From NCBI GenBank assembly GCA_038214135.1, contig JBBQSD010000021.1:1-60350 (forward strand): DNA of 60,350 nucleotides, given 5' to 3'. Shown piece by piece: positions 28,801 through 35,880 of the stretch (positions within the stretch are counted from its first letter, which is position 1; each line of letters opens with the position of its first letter). The translations under genes and the position numbers were made by a program. Source of the stretch: JANLSE01 sp038214135. Lineage in GTDB: Bacteria; Chloroflexota; Chloroflexia; Chloroflexales; Roseiflexaceae. The notes under the pieces were generated by a model. The model had not been told where the DNA came from. It ran no database searches and saw only the letters and a list, made by a program, of their open reading frames with translations.

Positions 28801-29671
28801 CAGCCATGTGCTGGCCGATATTGGTGAGATCTATCGGCTTCAGGGCAAATATGTAGAAGCGCGCGGCTACTATGATCAGAGCCTGGAACTTGCGGCAAAT
28901 ATCCCCGATTCAATCCGCCGCCAGGCTGCACGCGCCCATACACTGCGTGGTGCCGGTACCGTCGCAACATGGCAGGGCGATTATACTGTGGCCCGTGAAT
29001 TGAATGATGAGAGCCTGGCGATCCGCCGCGAGCTTGGCGATAAGCCGGGAGTTGCCGTTCTGCTCAACAATCTGGGCATTATCGCCCGCTTTCAGCGCGA
29101 TCTGGCAGATGCGCGCCAGATGAATGATGAGAGCCTGGCGCTCTTCCGCGAACTTGGTGACCGCTGGGCGGTTGGGCAGTTGCTCAATAATCAGGCCTGT
29201 GTCGCTAGCGATCAGGGCGAATACACCGAGGCGCGAATATTGCTGCACGAGAGCCTGTTCATCCGCCGGCAACTGGGTGATAAAGCCGGCCTGGCGCTGT
29301 CGCTCAATACTCTGGCCGATGTCGTGCTGGACGAGGGCGATTATGCGGCGGCCCGCCCACTGCTCGATGAAAGCCTGGCACTCAATCGCGATCTTGGTGA
29401 TCAGACAGCAATTGCTTATCTGATCGAGGATTATGCAGGCTTAGCCGCCGCCGAGGCTCAACCAGAGCGGGCATTACAGTTGGCTGGCTTCGCTGCTGCG
29501 CTTCGGGAAGCGCTTGGCGCACCATTGCCGCCTGCCGAACAGGCCCGTGTTGATCGCATGCTTGCTCTAGCCCATGCAGCACTTCCTGATACCGCAGCAC
29601 AAGAACGGGCTACTGGTCAGGCGCTCCAGATCGATCAGGCGATCGCTTTGGCACTGGCAATGCCACTGTAG
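25826..29671 (+). CDS. Tandem class III cyclase - AAA/STAND ATPase - TPR protein
   Basis: 1281 residues, the domain order of eukaryotic soluble adenylyl cyclase. Cyclase 1 (about 25-210) has both metal-binding Asp (Asp34 in 'LFADISGFTP', Asp86 in 'GFSGDAITCWF'). Cyclase 2 (about 265-440) has 'ALFLRFGGIDYD' where the first Asp should be, but keeps 'IGDKGSYLYVSFG' and 'GVLGDEVNMAARLM'. The two probably form one active site with unequal halves. An ATPase follows: Walker A 'AEAGMGKSR' (487-495), Walker B-like 'LLLVLEDCHWLD'. From about 880 to the end are TPR repeats ('YTVARELNDESLAIRRELGDK...NNLGI'). Whether it makes cAMP, cGMP or nothing cannot be told. The start has only a weak ribosome-binding site, but the family begins with 'L..YIP.DRR.AL', so it is kept. 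Confidence 0.85.
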   Translation: MESLHAYIPNDRRMALAEGVELPERTTGAALFADISGFTPLTDALVRALGPQRGAEELPRQLNKIYDALITQVDQYRGSVLGFSGDAITCWFDDQELHAATEPSSTPSPAALRATACALAMQEAMRQFAQIEIAGVGVVSLAIKVAVAAGPVRRFLVGDSAIQTIDVLAGETLQRLAAAEHQAEKGDVLLDQPAASAIGDQISIQEWRDDHDSAARFAVVSGLSITVEPNPWPLLASDALSDEQIRPWLLPPVYTRLISGMGEFLTELRPAVALFLRFGGIDYDNDEQAQSKLDAYIEEVQRILARYDSYMLQLTIGDKGSYLYVSFGAPLAHEDDAKRAVAAALELRDIQMDYIVGVQIGVSQGRMRTGAYGSGTRRTYGVLGDEVNMAARLMQNAPSGQIYVSAAVRKSTADGFIWWNLPPLLVKGKSQPITVFRLLDIQERQTIRLQEPKYSLPMVGREAEMTLIEQKLDAALLGHGQIIGITAEAGMGKSRLIAEVIRLARRRQVVGYGGECQSYGTNTSYLVWQNVWRAFFALAPGMDIETQIATLEHELDQIDPALLPRLPLLGAVLNITIPDTELTSSFDAKLRKASLESLLVDCLRARAVQMPLLLVLEDCHWLDPLSHDLLEVIGRANADIPVLIVLAYRPPQVQRLLAPRVNQLMHFTEVALTNLPDAEIAQLVRYKLGQIYGAGTELAPGLVEQLGARAQGNPFYIEELLNYLHDRNIDPLQPNALQMIDLPSSLHSLILSRIDQLSESQKILLKVASVIGRLFRAAMLWGVYNLFGNQDRVLNDLQILSDLELTPLDTPDPELAYLFKHILTQEVAYETLPFATRSMLHDQIGQYIERVYTETLDQYVDLLAYHYDHSENVVKRREYLLKAGEIAQAEYANTAAISYYQRVLPLLPETDQVPVMLKLGQVLELVGEWQAADAIDRQAQLLAERLNDAAGHAQAQRALGWLLRKRGEYAEAETWMARAREGFQQRNDLDGFSHVLADIGEIYRLQGKYVEARGYYDQSLELAANIPDSIRRQAARAHTLRGAGTVATWQGDYTVARELNDESLAIRRELGDKPGVAVLLNNLGIIARFQRDLADARQMNDESLALFRELGDRWAVGQLLNNQACVASDQGEYTEARILLHESLFIRRQLGDKAGLALSLNTLADVVLDEGDYAAARPLLDESLALNRDLGDQTAIAYLIEDYAGLAAAEAQPERALQLAGFAAALREALGAPLPPAEQARVDRMLALAHAALPDTAAQERATGQALQIDQAIALALAMPL

Positions 29672-29764
29672 TTGAGCAGCGCTGTTTATCAATCTGCGAA
29701 ATCTGCGGATAATATACTGTCCAATACCCAGCCGTGAAGAGTATATCAATCAAGGAACAGCCGT

Positions 29765-29947
29765 ATGCAGTTGCACATCCGTCTCGGAGAAGTATTAACC
29801 CCCGAACTCATTCTGGCGTATAGTGAACATATCCGCGATTTCCTGGTGCTCGAAGGCGTCCGCCCCGATCCCAATGATCTCGCAGCAACCGAATTGACCG
29901 AACGCCAGATCAAAGAATTGCTTGAAGAATTAGCCGAGGAGAACTAA
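29765..29947 (+). CDS. Small acidic protein, unknown
   Basis: 60 residues, 'MQLHIRLGEVLTPELILAYSEHIRDFL...' ending in an acidic helix 'RQIKELLEELAEEN'. An AAGGA lies 8 nt upstream of the ATG, and the codon choice resembles neighbouring genes. It follows the cyclase-ATPase-TPR gene by 93 nt on the same strand, so it may be a partner or the end of the same transcript. I recognise no family. Confidence 0.6.
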   Translation: MQLHIRLGEVLTPELILAYSEHIRDFLVLEGVRPDPNDLAATELTERQIKELLEELAEEN

Positions 29948-29988
29948 AAAATGCTTGTAGGCATGGTTCGCGCATACGCCGCGGGCTA

Positions 29989-30178
29989 AAGCCACGCGGC
30001 TACACATGATCATTCGCTAGCCGCAGGCTTCCGTGATGACGCCCGTTCCCCATGCGCCGACAAGCAGCGCGGCTACACGTGATCATTCGCTAGCCGCAGG
30101 CTTCCGTGATGACGCCCGTTCCCCATGCGCCGACAAGCCACGCGGCTACACGTGATCATTCGCTAGCCGCAGGCTTCA
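29989..30178. repeat. 73-bp tandem repeat, 2.6 copies, with CCGCAGGC palindromes
   Basis: Units start at 29989, 30062 and 30135 with a period of exactly 73 bp and only single-base differences. Each contains GGCTACACGTGATCATTCGC and CTAGCCGCAGGCTTC. The last copy closes into the palindrome CCGCAGGCTTCAGCCTGCGG (30167-30186), a dispersed family also at 17178 and 52021. The rest of the gap (30187-30342) has a GGGAGAGGGGCTGGGGTGAGG element at 30280-30301 and GGTTCCGCA/GTTCCGCA/GTTCC short repeats at 30312-30340. No gene in this 395-nt region. Confidence 0.85.
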
Positions 30179-30342
30179 GCCTGCGGATTCAGATTCAAGA
30201 TACAGCGTTCATTTGACCAGCGTGACCCATCGCGGCGCAATCTCCCCGGACATTTGTCAATCTCCATCAATTGTTCGCAGCGGGAGAGGGGCTGGGGTGA
30301 GGATCGTTCTTGGTTCCGCAGTTCCGCAGTTCCTTGGTTCTC

Positions 30343-31302
30343 TTATTCACTTGTTCGCTCGTTTTCCCGTTCCGTCCGCTCAATCAGGGTCACAAATACA
30401 TCCTCTAGTGTTGGCGCAACTGGCGTGACAAGCAGTTCCGTGATTCCTGCCACTCTGAGTGCAGCCAGAACCTCTGGCGTTCGTTGGGCCGCAGAATCCA
30501 CAATTGCATGCAGCCGCGCCCCATGCGGTGCAACCTCGCGTACCCCTGGCAGCCCTGCTAGCATACTGCGCGCAACCGCAAGTGGCTCCGCCTCGATCTC
30601 CAGCACATCTCCATCAATAATGTGGTGCTTGAGCGCATCTGGTGCATCCAGTGCAATCAGTTTCCCGCCATACATCATCCCGATCCGATGGCAATGCTCG
30701 GCCTCGTCCATAAAATGGGTTGTGACGAAGATAGTCACGCCATCGCGGGCCAGGGTGTAGATCACTTCCCAGAACTCACGGCGGGATTGCGGATCGACGC
30801 CACCAGTTGGTTCATCCAGAAATAATACCTGTGGTCGGTGGACAATCGCACAGGCCAATGCCAGACGCTGCCGCCCACCACCCGGAAGTGCCGCAGCCAG
30901 CACCCGCTCATGCCCTCCCTCAAGCCCTGCCATCTGTAGCAGTTCCGTGATACGAGCCGTTCGTGTACGGCGCGGTGTGCCATAAATATCAGCATAAAAC
31001 TCAAGATTCTCGCGGACTGTCAGGTCGCCATATAGGCTAAATTTCTGCGACATATAGCCAATGCGGGTGCGCACCGCCTCTGGGTCGCGGGCAATATCGA
31101 TTCCCATCACCACGCCGCGCCCGTCCGTTGGTGTAAGCAGCCCACACAACATGCGGATTGTTGTCGTCTTGCCAGAACCATTTGGTCCAAGAAACCCAAA
31201 CACCTCACCCTGATCAACGGTCAGGCTGACCTGATCAACGGCTGTGAATGACCCGAAACGGCGCGTTAATGCCTGTGTTTCAACAGCATAGGTCTGTGTC
31301 AT
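30343..31302 (-). CDS. ABC transporter ATP-binding protein (second ATPase of the operon)
   Basis: About 319 residues from the second of two adjacent ATG codons (31302), six nt after GAGG. Walker A is 'GFLGPNGSGKTTT', Q-loop 'GYMSQKFSLYGDLTV', Walker B 'VLFLDEPTGGVDP', switch His 'VTTHFMDEAEH'. The signature motif is altered: 'LPGGGRQRLALA' in place of LSGGxxQR, with Pro for the signature Ser. C-terminal 80 residues form the DUF4162-like tail of ABC-2 exporters. Last gene of TetR-permease-HlyD-ATPase-ATPase; related to one half of YbhF. Its last codons ('ENERTSE') run into a GAACRAG-like repeat tract. Confidence 0.9.
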   Translation of the reverse strand: MTQTYAVETQALTRRFGSFTAVDQVSLTVDQGEVFGFLGPNGSGKTTTIRMLCGLLTPTDGRGVVMGIDIARDPEAVRTRIGYMSQKFSLYGDLTVRENLEFYADIYGTPRRTRTARITELLQMAGLEGGHERVLAAALPGGGRQRLALACAIVHRPQVLFLDEPTGGVDPQSRREFWEVIYTLARDGVTIFVTTHFMDEAEHCHRIGMMYGGKLIALDAPDALKHHIIDGDVLEIEAEPLAVARSMLAGLPGVREVAPHGARLHAIVDSAAQRTPEVLAALRVAGITELLVTPVAPTLEDVFVTLIERTERENERTSE

Positions 31303-31316
31303 CATGTACCTCATTA

Positions 31317-31440
31317 TCAGGAGTCAGGAGTCAGAAGTCAGAAGTCAGGAGCGAAAGAACAAACGAGCAAACCAGCAAATGAACGTAGGAACAAAGGTAC
31401 AATAGATTCTTGTTCACTCGCTCTCTCGTTTGCTTGTTTC
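31317..31440. repeat. Mixed 7-nt tracts: GGAGTCA and GARCAAA families
   Basis: 31318-31351 is CAGGAGT/CAGGAGT/CAGAAGT/CAGAAGT/CAGGAGC. It passes directly into GAACAAA/CGAGCAAA/CCAGCAAA/TGAACG at 31356-31388, then, after a short break, the complementary pattern TTGTTCACTCGCTCTCTCGTTTGCTTGTTT at 31410-31439. The two flanks could pair as an imperfect hairpin. Confidence 0.65.
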
Positions 31441-31686
31441 TCGGCTATCGGCTATCGGCTATCGGCTATCGGCTATCGGCTATCGGCTATCGGCTATCGG
31501 CTATCGGCTATCGGCTATCGGCTATCGGCTATCGGCTATCGGCTATCGGTCTATCGGCTATCGGCTATCGGTCTAGCGGCTATCGGCTATCGGCTATCGG
31601 CTATCGGCTATCGGTCTATCGGCTATCGGTCTATCGGCTATCGGTCTATCGGTCTAGCGGCTAGCGGCTAGCGGCTAGCGGCTATA
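31440..31686. repeat. Expanded heptamer array GGCTATC, about 34 units
   Basis: An almost uninterrupted tandem array of the 7-mer GGCTATC with sporadic 8-nt units (GGTCTATC) and, towards the right end, CTAGCGG variants. It fills the gap between the two ABC ATPase genes and overlaps the 3' end of the upstream one (31668-31686), supplying its stop codon. Confidence 0.95.
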
Positions 31687-32612
31687 TTCGCGTCGCTCGT
31701 CAAGTGCAAATACACATCTTCCATCGTCGGGGCCACGCTTCGCACGGCGATGAGTGTCGCACCCGCCTCACGCAGTACCTCCCGTAATGTTGTTTCACTT
31801 GGCGCAGGATCCGCAAACACATGCAGCCGATCACCAACAACTTGCACATCACGGATGCCTGCCAATCCCTTCAGCGTTGCTTCAGCGCTTCGCAGTGGCT
31901 CAGCCCGCAATTCCAGCACGATGCCCGGCACAAGCCGTTGGAGTTCGCGTGGGCTGCCCGATGCGCGTAGCCGCCCTGCACGCATAAACCCGATTGTATG
32001 GCAGCGATCCGCCTCGTCCATTGCCGATGTCGCAACCAGCACCGTCAGGCCATCGCGGGCAACCGTATCCGCAAGTAGATCCCAGAATTCACGGCGGGCA
32101 ACTGGATCAACACCAGTCGTCGGTTCATCCAGGATCAACACCTCTGGGCGATGGATCAATGCACAGGCGAGCGCTAATTTCTGGCGCATGCCACCCGAAA
32201 GTGCATCGGCCCGTCGCTTCTGAAATGGGCCGAGTCGGCTGAAACTCAGCAATCGCTCGGTCATAGTTGCCCGTTCGGTTGTCGGCAACCCATAGATATC
32301 AGCAAAGAAGCGCATATTCTCTAGAACAGTCAGGTCGCCATACAGGCTGAAACGCTGGGCCACATAGCCAATCCGCCGCCGTGCGATATCAGGGTCGCGC
32401 CGCACATCAATCCCCGCCACCCACGCCTCACCCGAATCGGCCAGCAGCGCACCACACAACACCCGCAATGTTGTCGTCTTGCCAGCTCCATCTGGCCCAA
32501 CCAAGCCATAGATGCGGCCAGGCAGCGCTTGTACATTCAGCCCATCAACGGCTCTCACAGCCCCAAAGGCCCGCTTGAGATCCCTGATCTCGATTGCGTA
32601 TGCATCGCTCAT
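31668..32612 (-). CDS. ABC transporter ATP-binding protein (first ATPase of the operon)
   Basis: 314 residues, start after AGAGGA. Walker A 'GLVGPDGAGKTTT', Q-loop 'GYVAQRFSLYGDLTV', intact signature 'LSGGMRQKLALA', Walker B 'VLILDEPTTGVDP', and 'VATSAMDEADRC' where the switch His is replaced by Ser ('TS' for 'TH'). The two ATPases thus carry different defects (this one lacks the switch His, the downstream one has an altered signature), as in asymmetric heterodimeric ABC exporters. The final residues 'ANIAASR' are encoded inside the heptamer array. Confidence 0.9.
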   Translation of the reverse strand: MSDAYAIEIRDLKRAFGAVRAVDGLNVQALPGRIYGLVGPDGAGKTTTLRVLCGALLADSGEAWVAGIDVRRDPDIARRRIGYVAQRFSLYGDLTVLENMRFFADIYGLPTTERATMTERLLSFSRLGPFQKRRADALSGGMRQKLALACALIHRPEVLILDEPTTGVDPVARREFWDLLADTVARDGLTVLVATSAMDEADRCHTIGFMRAGRLRASGSPRELQRLVPGIVLELRAEPLRSAEATLKGLAGIRDVQVVGDRLHVFADPAPSETTLREVLREAGATLIAVRSVAPTMEDVYLHLTSDANIAASR

Positions 32613-32676
32613 CGCATTCCTCTATCGTACGGGCGTATCGCATACGCCCCAAGCGCGCCCTATCACATAATCAGGT

Positions 32677-34317
32677 TCACCGTAACACCGCATCGGCGGG
32701 CATCCCTGGCTTCAGGCTGTGATCAGGATTAGGCAATTCGACCCGCACAGCAAACACGGTTGTGACACGCTCGGCCTGGGTTTGTACATTGCGCGGCGTG
32801 AACTGGGCCTCCTGTGCGATAAAACTGATCGTGCCATTGAATGTCTTGTTGGGGAAGCTATCGACGCTGACCTCAACCTGCTGGCCCTGGCGGATGCGCC
32901 CAATATCGGCCTCGGCAATATACAGCGTCAGGCGTACGGTATTGAGCGAGCCAATTGTCATCAATGGCGCACCAGGCGAAACCTGCTCACCTTCATGAAT
33001 AGGGCGGCTCAGCACTAATCCATCTCGTGGCGCACTCAACGATGCCTTGGCGAGCTGAACCGTAACCTGGTTGCGCGCAGCATTGGCCTGGGCGAGCTGC
33101 GCTTCTGCAACCATAAGTTGTTCGGATCGAGCACCTGCCATTGTCTGAGCCAAGCGCGCTTCGGCAGCCCGCAACGTAGCCTCAGCAGCAGCGAGTTGTG
33201 CCAGAGCAGTATCCCGAGCAGCCTTGAGTTGCTGCGGGTTCTCACGAATCGCCAGCAGCGTATCCAGGGTGTGTTGGGCACTGGCAAGCGCTGTCTCGGC
33301 CTGCGCTCGATCCTCACGAGTCGGGCCGGCCTTGATTTTTGCTAGGGTTGCATTGGCAGCGCGAACCTGTTCTTCCGCGATGCTGACACCGCTGGCCTCA
33401 CCCTGGCGCAATGCATCATAGCCAACCTGTGCAGCATGCAGTTGTTCTTCCGCCTGGTGCATCGTCGCCTGGGCCTGAACAAACTGCGAATAGTAGCTCG
33501 CGCGCGTCCCATCAGTTACATCGGGCTGGCTTACTTGCGGCTGAAAATGGGCTGGGTTATTTGGGTTCGCATCTGGAACATACACAACCCCTTTAACAAT
33601 CGGATCTTTGCCGGTATCCTGAACATATTCCCAGTTAAACTTTGCTTGTGCATAGCGCGCCTGGGCCTGTGTCAACGCATCAGTCGCCTGGTTCATTGCT
33701 GCCTCAGCCTGCGTCTTGCCAGCCGAAAGTTTATCGCGGGTTGCCTGAAGATTAAGCTGCGCCTGGGCAAAAGCCGCCTCGGTAGCAGTAACATCCTCTG
33801 CGCGGCTACCAGCCCGCAGCTTGCGTAATGCAGCCTGGGCAGCATCGCGGGCCGCTTGAGCCTGAGCAATCTGCAATTCCAGCTCCTGGGGGTTCGCAAC
33901 AATCTGGGCGGCATTCTCGGCGGCTCGTTCAGCCCCATCACGGGCTGCTTTGGCCTGATCGCGCTGTGCCTCAGCAGTAGCAATCTCTTCATCGCGTGCG
34001 CCAGCCTTCAGTAATGCCAGATTAGCCTGTGCTGCCGCAACGGCCGCCTTCGATTGATCCAATTGCGCCTCAAGCAGCGCCGTATCGAGCTGAACCAGTG
34101 GCGCATCCTTCAGAACCTCCTGGCCCTCATCGGCCAGCAGTATCCTTACCCGCCCGGCAATTTCAGATGTAATCAGTACCTGCTCGGCCTCGATTGTTCC
34201 AGAGGCATGCAATGGGCCGCTGGCACTCGCGTTTGTGCCCTGCGTTCGCCACCAGATAGCGCCAGCGATCAGGGCAATCACAATAACTGGGGCAATAAAA
34301 CGAATACGATTATGCAT
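32677..34317 (-). CDS. HlyD/YbhG-family periplasmic adaptor (membrane fusion) protein
   Basis: 546 residues from the ATG after GGGAG (a GTG one codon upstream is possible). An N-terminal anchor (residues 5-21, 'IRFIAPVIVIALIAGAIWW') precedes a biotinyl-lipoyl half ('ASGTIEAEQVLITSEIAGRVRILLADEGQEVLKDAPLVQLD'). A very long Ala/Gln-rich coiled coil with internal repeats ('LLKAGARDEEIATAEAQRDQA', 'LRKLRAGSRAEDVTATEAA', 'AKIKAGPTREDRAQAETA') runs to about residue 425. The second lipoyl half ('LSAPRDGLVLSRPIHEGEQVSPG') and a beta-barrel follow. It is longer than YbhG (about 330). In a Chloroflexota, usually thought to lack a typical outer membrane, what it bridges is unclear. Confidence 0.9.
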   Translation of the reverse strand: MHNRIRFIAPVIVIALIAGAIWWRTQGTNASASGPLHASGTIEAEQVLITSEIAGRVRILLADEGQEVLKDAPLVQLDTALLEAQLDQSKAAVAAAQANLALLKAGARDEEIATAEAQRDQAKAARDGAERAAENAAQIVANPQELELQIAQAQAARDAAQAALRKLRAGSRAEDVTATEAAFAQAQLNLQATRDKLSAGKTQAEAAMNQATDALTQAQARYAQAKFNWEYVQDTGKDPIVKGVVYVPDANPNNPAHFQPQVSQPDVTDGTRASYYSQFVQAQATMHQAEEQLHAAQVGYDALRQGEASGVSIAEEQVRAANATLAKIKAGPTREDRAQAETALASAQHTLDTLLAIRENPQQLKAARDTALAQLAAAEATLRAAEARLAQTMAGARSEQLMVAEAQLAQANAARNQVTVQLAKASLSAPRDGLVLSRPIHEGEQVSPGAPLMTIGSLNTVRLTLYIAEADIGRIRQGQQVEVSVDSFPNKTFNGTISFIAQEAQFTPRNVQTQAERVTTVFAVRVELPNPDHSLKPGMPADAVLR

Positions 34318-34399
34318 CACATTCTCCCTTGATTGGTATAGTTACTTGCCAGAACATAGTTGGTAATCAACAATACTTGGCTATTGTATTGGCAGCAGC

Positions 34400-34432
34400 C
34401 TTCTGACTCCTGACTTCTGACTTCTGAATACT
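34400..34432. repeat. Heptamer tract TTCTGAC
   Basis: TTCTGAC/TCCTGAC/TTCTGAC/TTCTGAA, a 7-nt period tract ending at the stop codon of the permease gene, in the gap between permease and adaptor genes. Confidence 0.85.
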
Positions 34433-35561
34433 AGTCAAGCCGTTTCCGAAAGCGCATTGCTGCCACGCTAATCAGCACTGTGCCGAAGATACTGAGTGCG
34501 ATAACCTGCGGCATGAGTGTGGAAAGATCCACGCCCTTAATCACAATGCCACGCACCACAATCAGAAAATAGGTCAGTGGAATAATGCCGCTGATTGCCC
34601 GCAGAACAAGCGGCATCGCAGCAATTGGATAAATGAAGCCAGAGAGAAAGATCGATGGCAACAAGGTCAGAAAGGTCAGCAGAAAGGCTTCCTGCTGCGT
34701 ATTAGCCACCGTTGAGATCAACAGGCCAATCGCCAGCGTCGTGATCAGGAACAGGCACGAAATCCCAACCAACAATACAATGCTGCCGCGAATTGGTACG
34801 CCAAACCAGAGAGTGCCAGCGAGCAATACCTCGACTAAAAGCATCAGCGACACCAGCCCATATGGCAGGATTTTGCCGATCATCAGTTCGAACGGGCGAA
34901 TCGGGGTGACGATCAGTTGCTCAATTGTGCCGCGCTCACGCTCGCGAACAATTGCCGAAGATGTCAGCAGGGTTGCCTGAAGCTGGAGTACCATGCCAAT
35001 CAATGCCGGGATCATAAAGATCGCGCTGGCCATATCCGGGTTATACCACACCCGCGTTCGCACCTCAATCGCCGGCCCGGAACTACCCGAAGCACCACGC
35101 CGAGCAAGAATCTGCTGCTGGATCATGGTTGCTTCCGATTGGCCGATCAGCCGCGCCGCTGATAATGATGCCGATGCAACAGATGGATCGGAGCCATCCA
35201 ACACAAACACCACCTGTGCTCCACGGCCACTCGTCAGATCGCGGGCATAATCAGGTGGGATGATCAATCCAGCTCGCGCCGTACCAGCATCAACCATGGC
35301 CGCCAATTCCTTCTGCCCACCAACATAGTTCGCCACCTGAAATTGGCCCGATCCAACAAATGCCTCGACCAAATGGCGGCTTTCGGCACTGCGATCCTGA
35401 TCAAACACAACCATCGGCACATTGCGAACATCTGTTGTGGCCGCATAACCCAACAGGATCAATTGCATGAGCGGCGCAACAAACATCACCGCCAGCGTGC
35501 GTGGGTCGCGGATGATCTGGATGAATTCCTTGCGAATAACCGGAATGATGCGTGAGCCCAT
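34431..35561 (-). CDS. ABC-2 type transporter permease (YbhR/YhhJ-like)
   Basis: 376 residues. N-terminal helix after 'RIIPVIRKEFIQIIRDPRTLAVMFVAPLMQLILLGYA', a large extracytoplasmic domain (about 45-170, 'VVFDQDRSAESRHLVEAFVGSG'), then five membrane segments (about 180-375) with 'RERERGTIEQLIVTPIRPFELMIGKILPY' and 'FLSGFIYPIAAMP', both typical of ABC2_membrane_3. Ribosome-binding site GAGAGG. E. coli ybhGFSR has two permeases; here only one is encoded, so it probably acts as a homodimer. First gene of the exporter proper, with a TetR-type palindrome in its promoter. Confidence 0.92.
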   Translation of the reverse strand: MGSRIIPVIRKEFIQIIRDPRTLAVMFVAPLMQLILLGYAATTDVRNVPMVVFDQDRSAESRHLVEAFVGSGQFQVANYVGGQKELAAMVDAGTARAGLIIPPDYARDLTSGRGAQVVFVLDGSDPSVASASLSAARLIGQSEATMIQQQILARRGASGSSGPAIEVRTRVWYNPDMASAIFMIPALIGMVLQLQATLLTSSAIVRERERGTIEQLIVTPIRPFELMIGKILPYGLVSLMLLVEVLLAGTLWFGVPIRGSIVLLVGISCLFLITTLAIGLLISTVANTQQEAFLLTFLTLLPSIFLSGFIYPIAAMPLVLRAISGIIPLTYFLIVVRGIVIKGVDLSTLMPQVIALSIFGTVLISVAAMRFRKRLD

Positions 35562-35576
35562 CTGCCCACCTCTCTC

Positions 35577-35602
35577 TTGATTAACTGGTCAATCAATTAT
35601 GA
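35577..35602 (-). promoter_or_regulatory. Operator-like palindrome and -10 box of the exporter operon
   Basis: TTGATTAACTGGTCAATCAA (35577-35596) is an imperfect 20-bp palindrome, matching at 18 of 20 positions the one at 36501-36520. On the minus strand the hexamer CATAAT (35602-35597) abuts it, the same geometry as at the regulator promoter. The permease ATG is 15 nt downstream of the palindrome. No good -35 is seen. Confidence 0.75.
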
Positions 35603-35734
35603 GTTAATCGGCGCTATGCGCCCTGTACCCGTAATGGATGTTGGTGGCCCGCCAAAATCGTGTGTCATGCCTCGGCTGCGATCAATCGATGATTGTGACT
35701 GTTGCTCGCTTGTTCCCTCACTTCTGCTGTGCCG

Positions 35735-35880
35735 CCCTCTCCGACTGGGAGAGGGCTGGGGTGAGGGCGGTTCTTGGCTCTCAGCTTGCAGGTCGTATAA
35801 TCTGCGTCATCTGCGCAATCTGCGGATAATGCTTGGTTCTTGGTTCAGAATTCTGACTCCTGACTCCTGACTCCTGACGC
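35735..35880. repeat. Cluster of short repeats between regulator and permease genes
   Basis: In order: hairpin CCCTCTCC-gact-GGGAGAGGG (35735-35755) with a GGCTGGGGTGAGGG tail; AATCTGCGTC/ATCTGCGCA/ATCTGCGGATAAT (35799-35829, related to 29690-29713); GGTTCTT/GGTTC (35833-35846); and TTCTGAC/TCCTGAC/TCCTGAC/TCCTGAC (35850-35878). The last tract overlaps the 3' end of the tetR-type gene. Confidence 0.8.

Noticed and set aside
31410..31664. Open plus-strand frame of 84 codons made of repeated LSAIGYR
   Set aside because: It is a translation of the GGCTATC heptamer array, and no ribosome-binding site precedes it.
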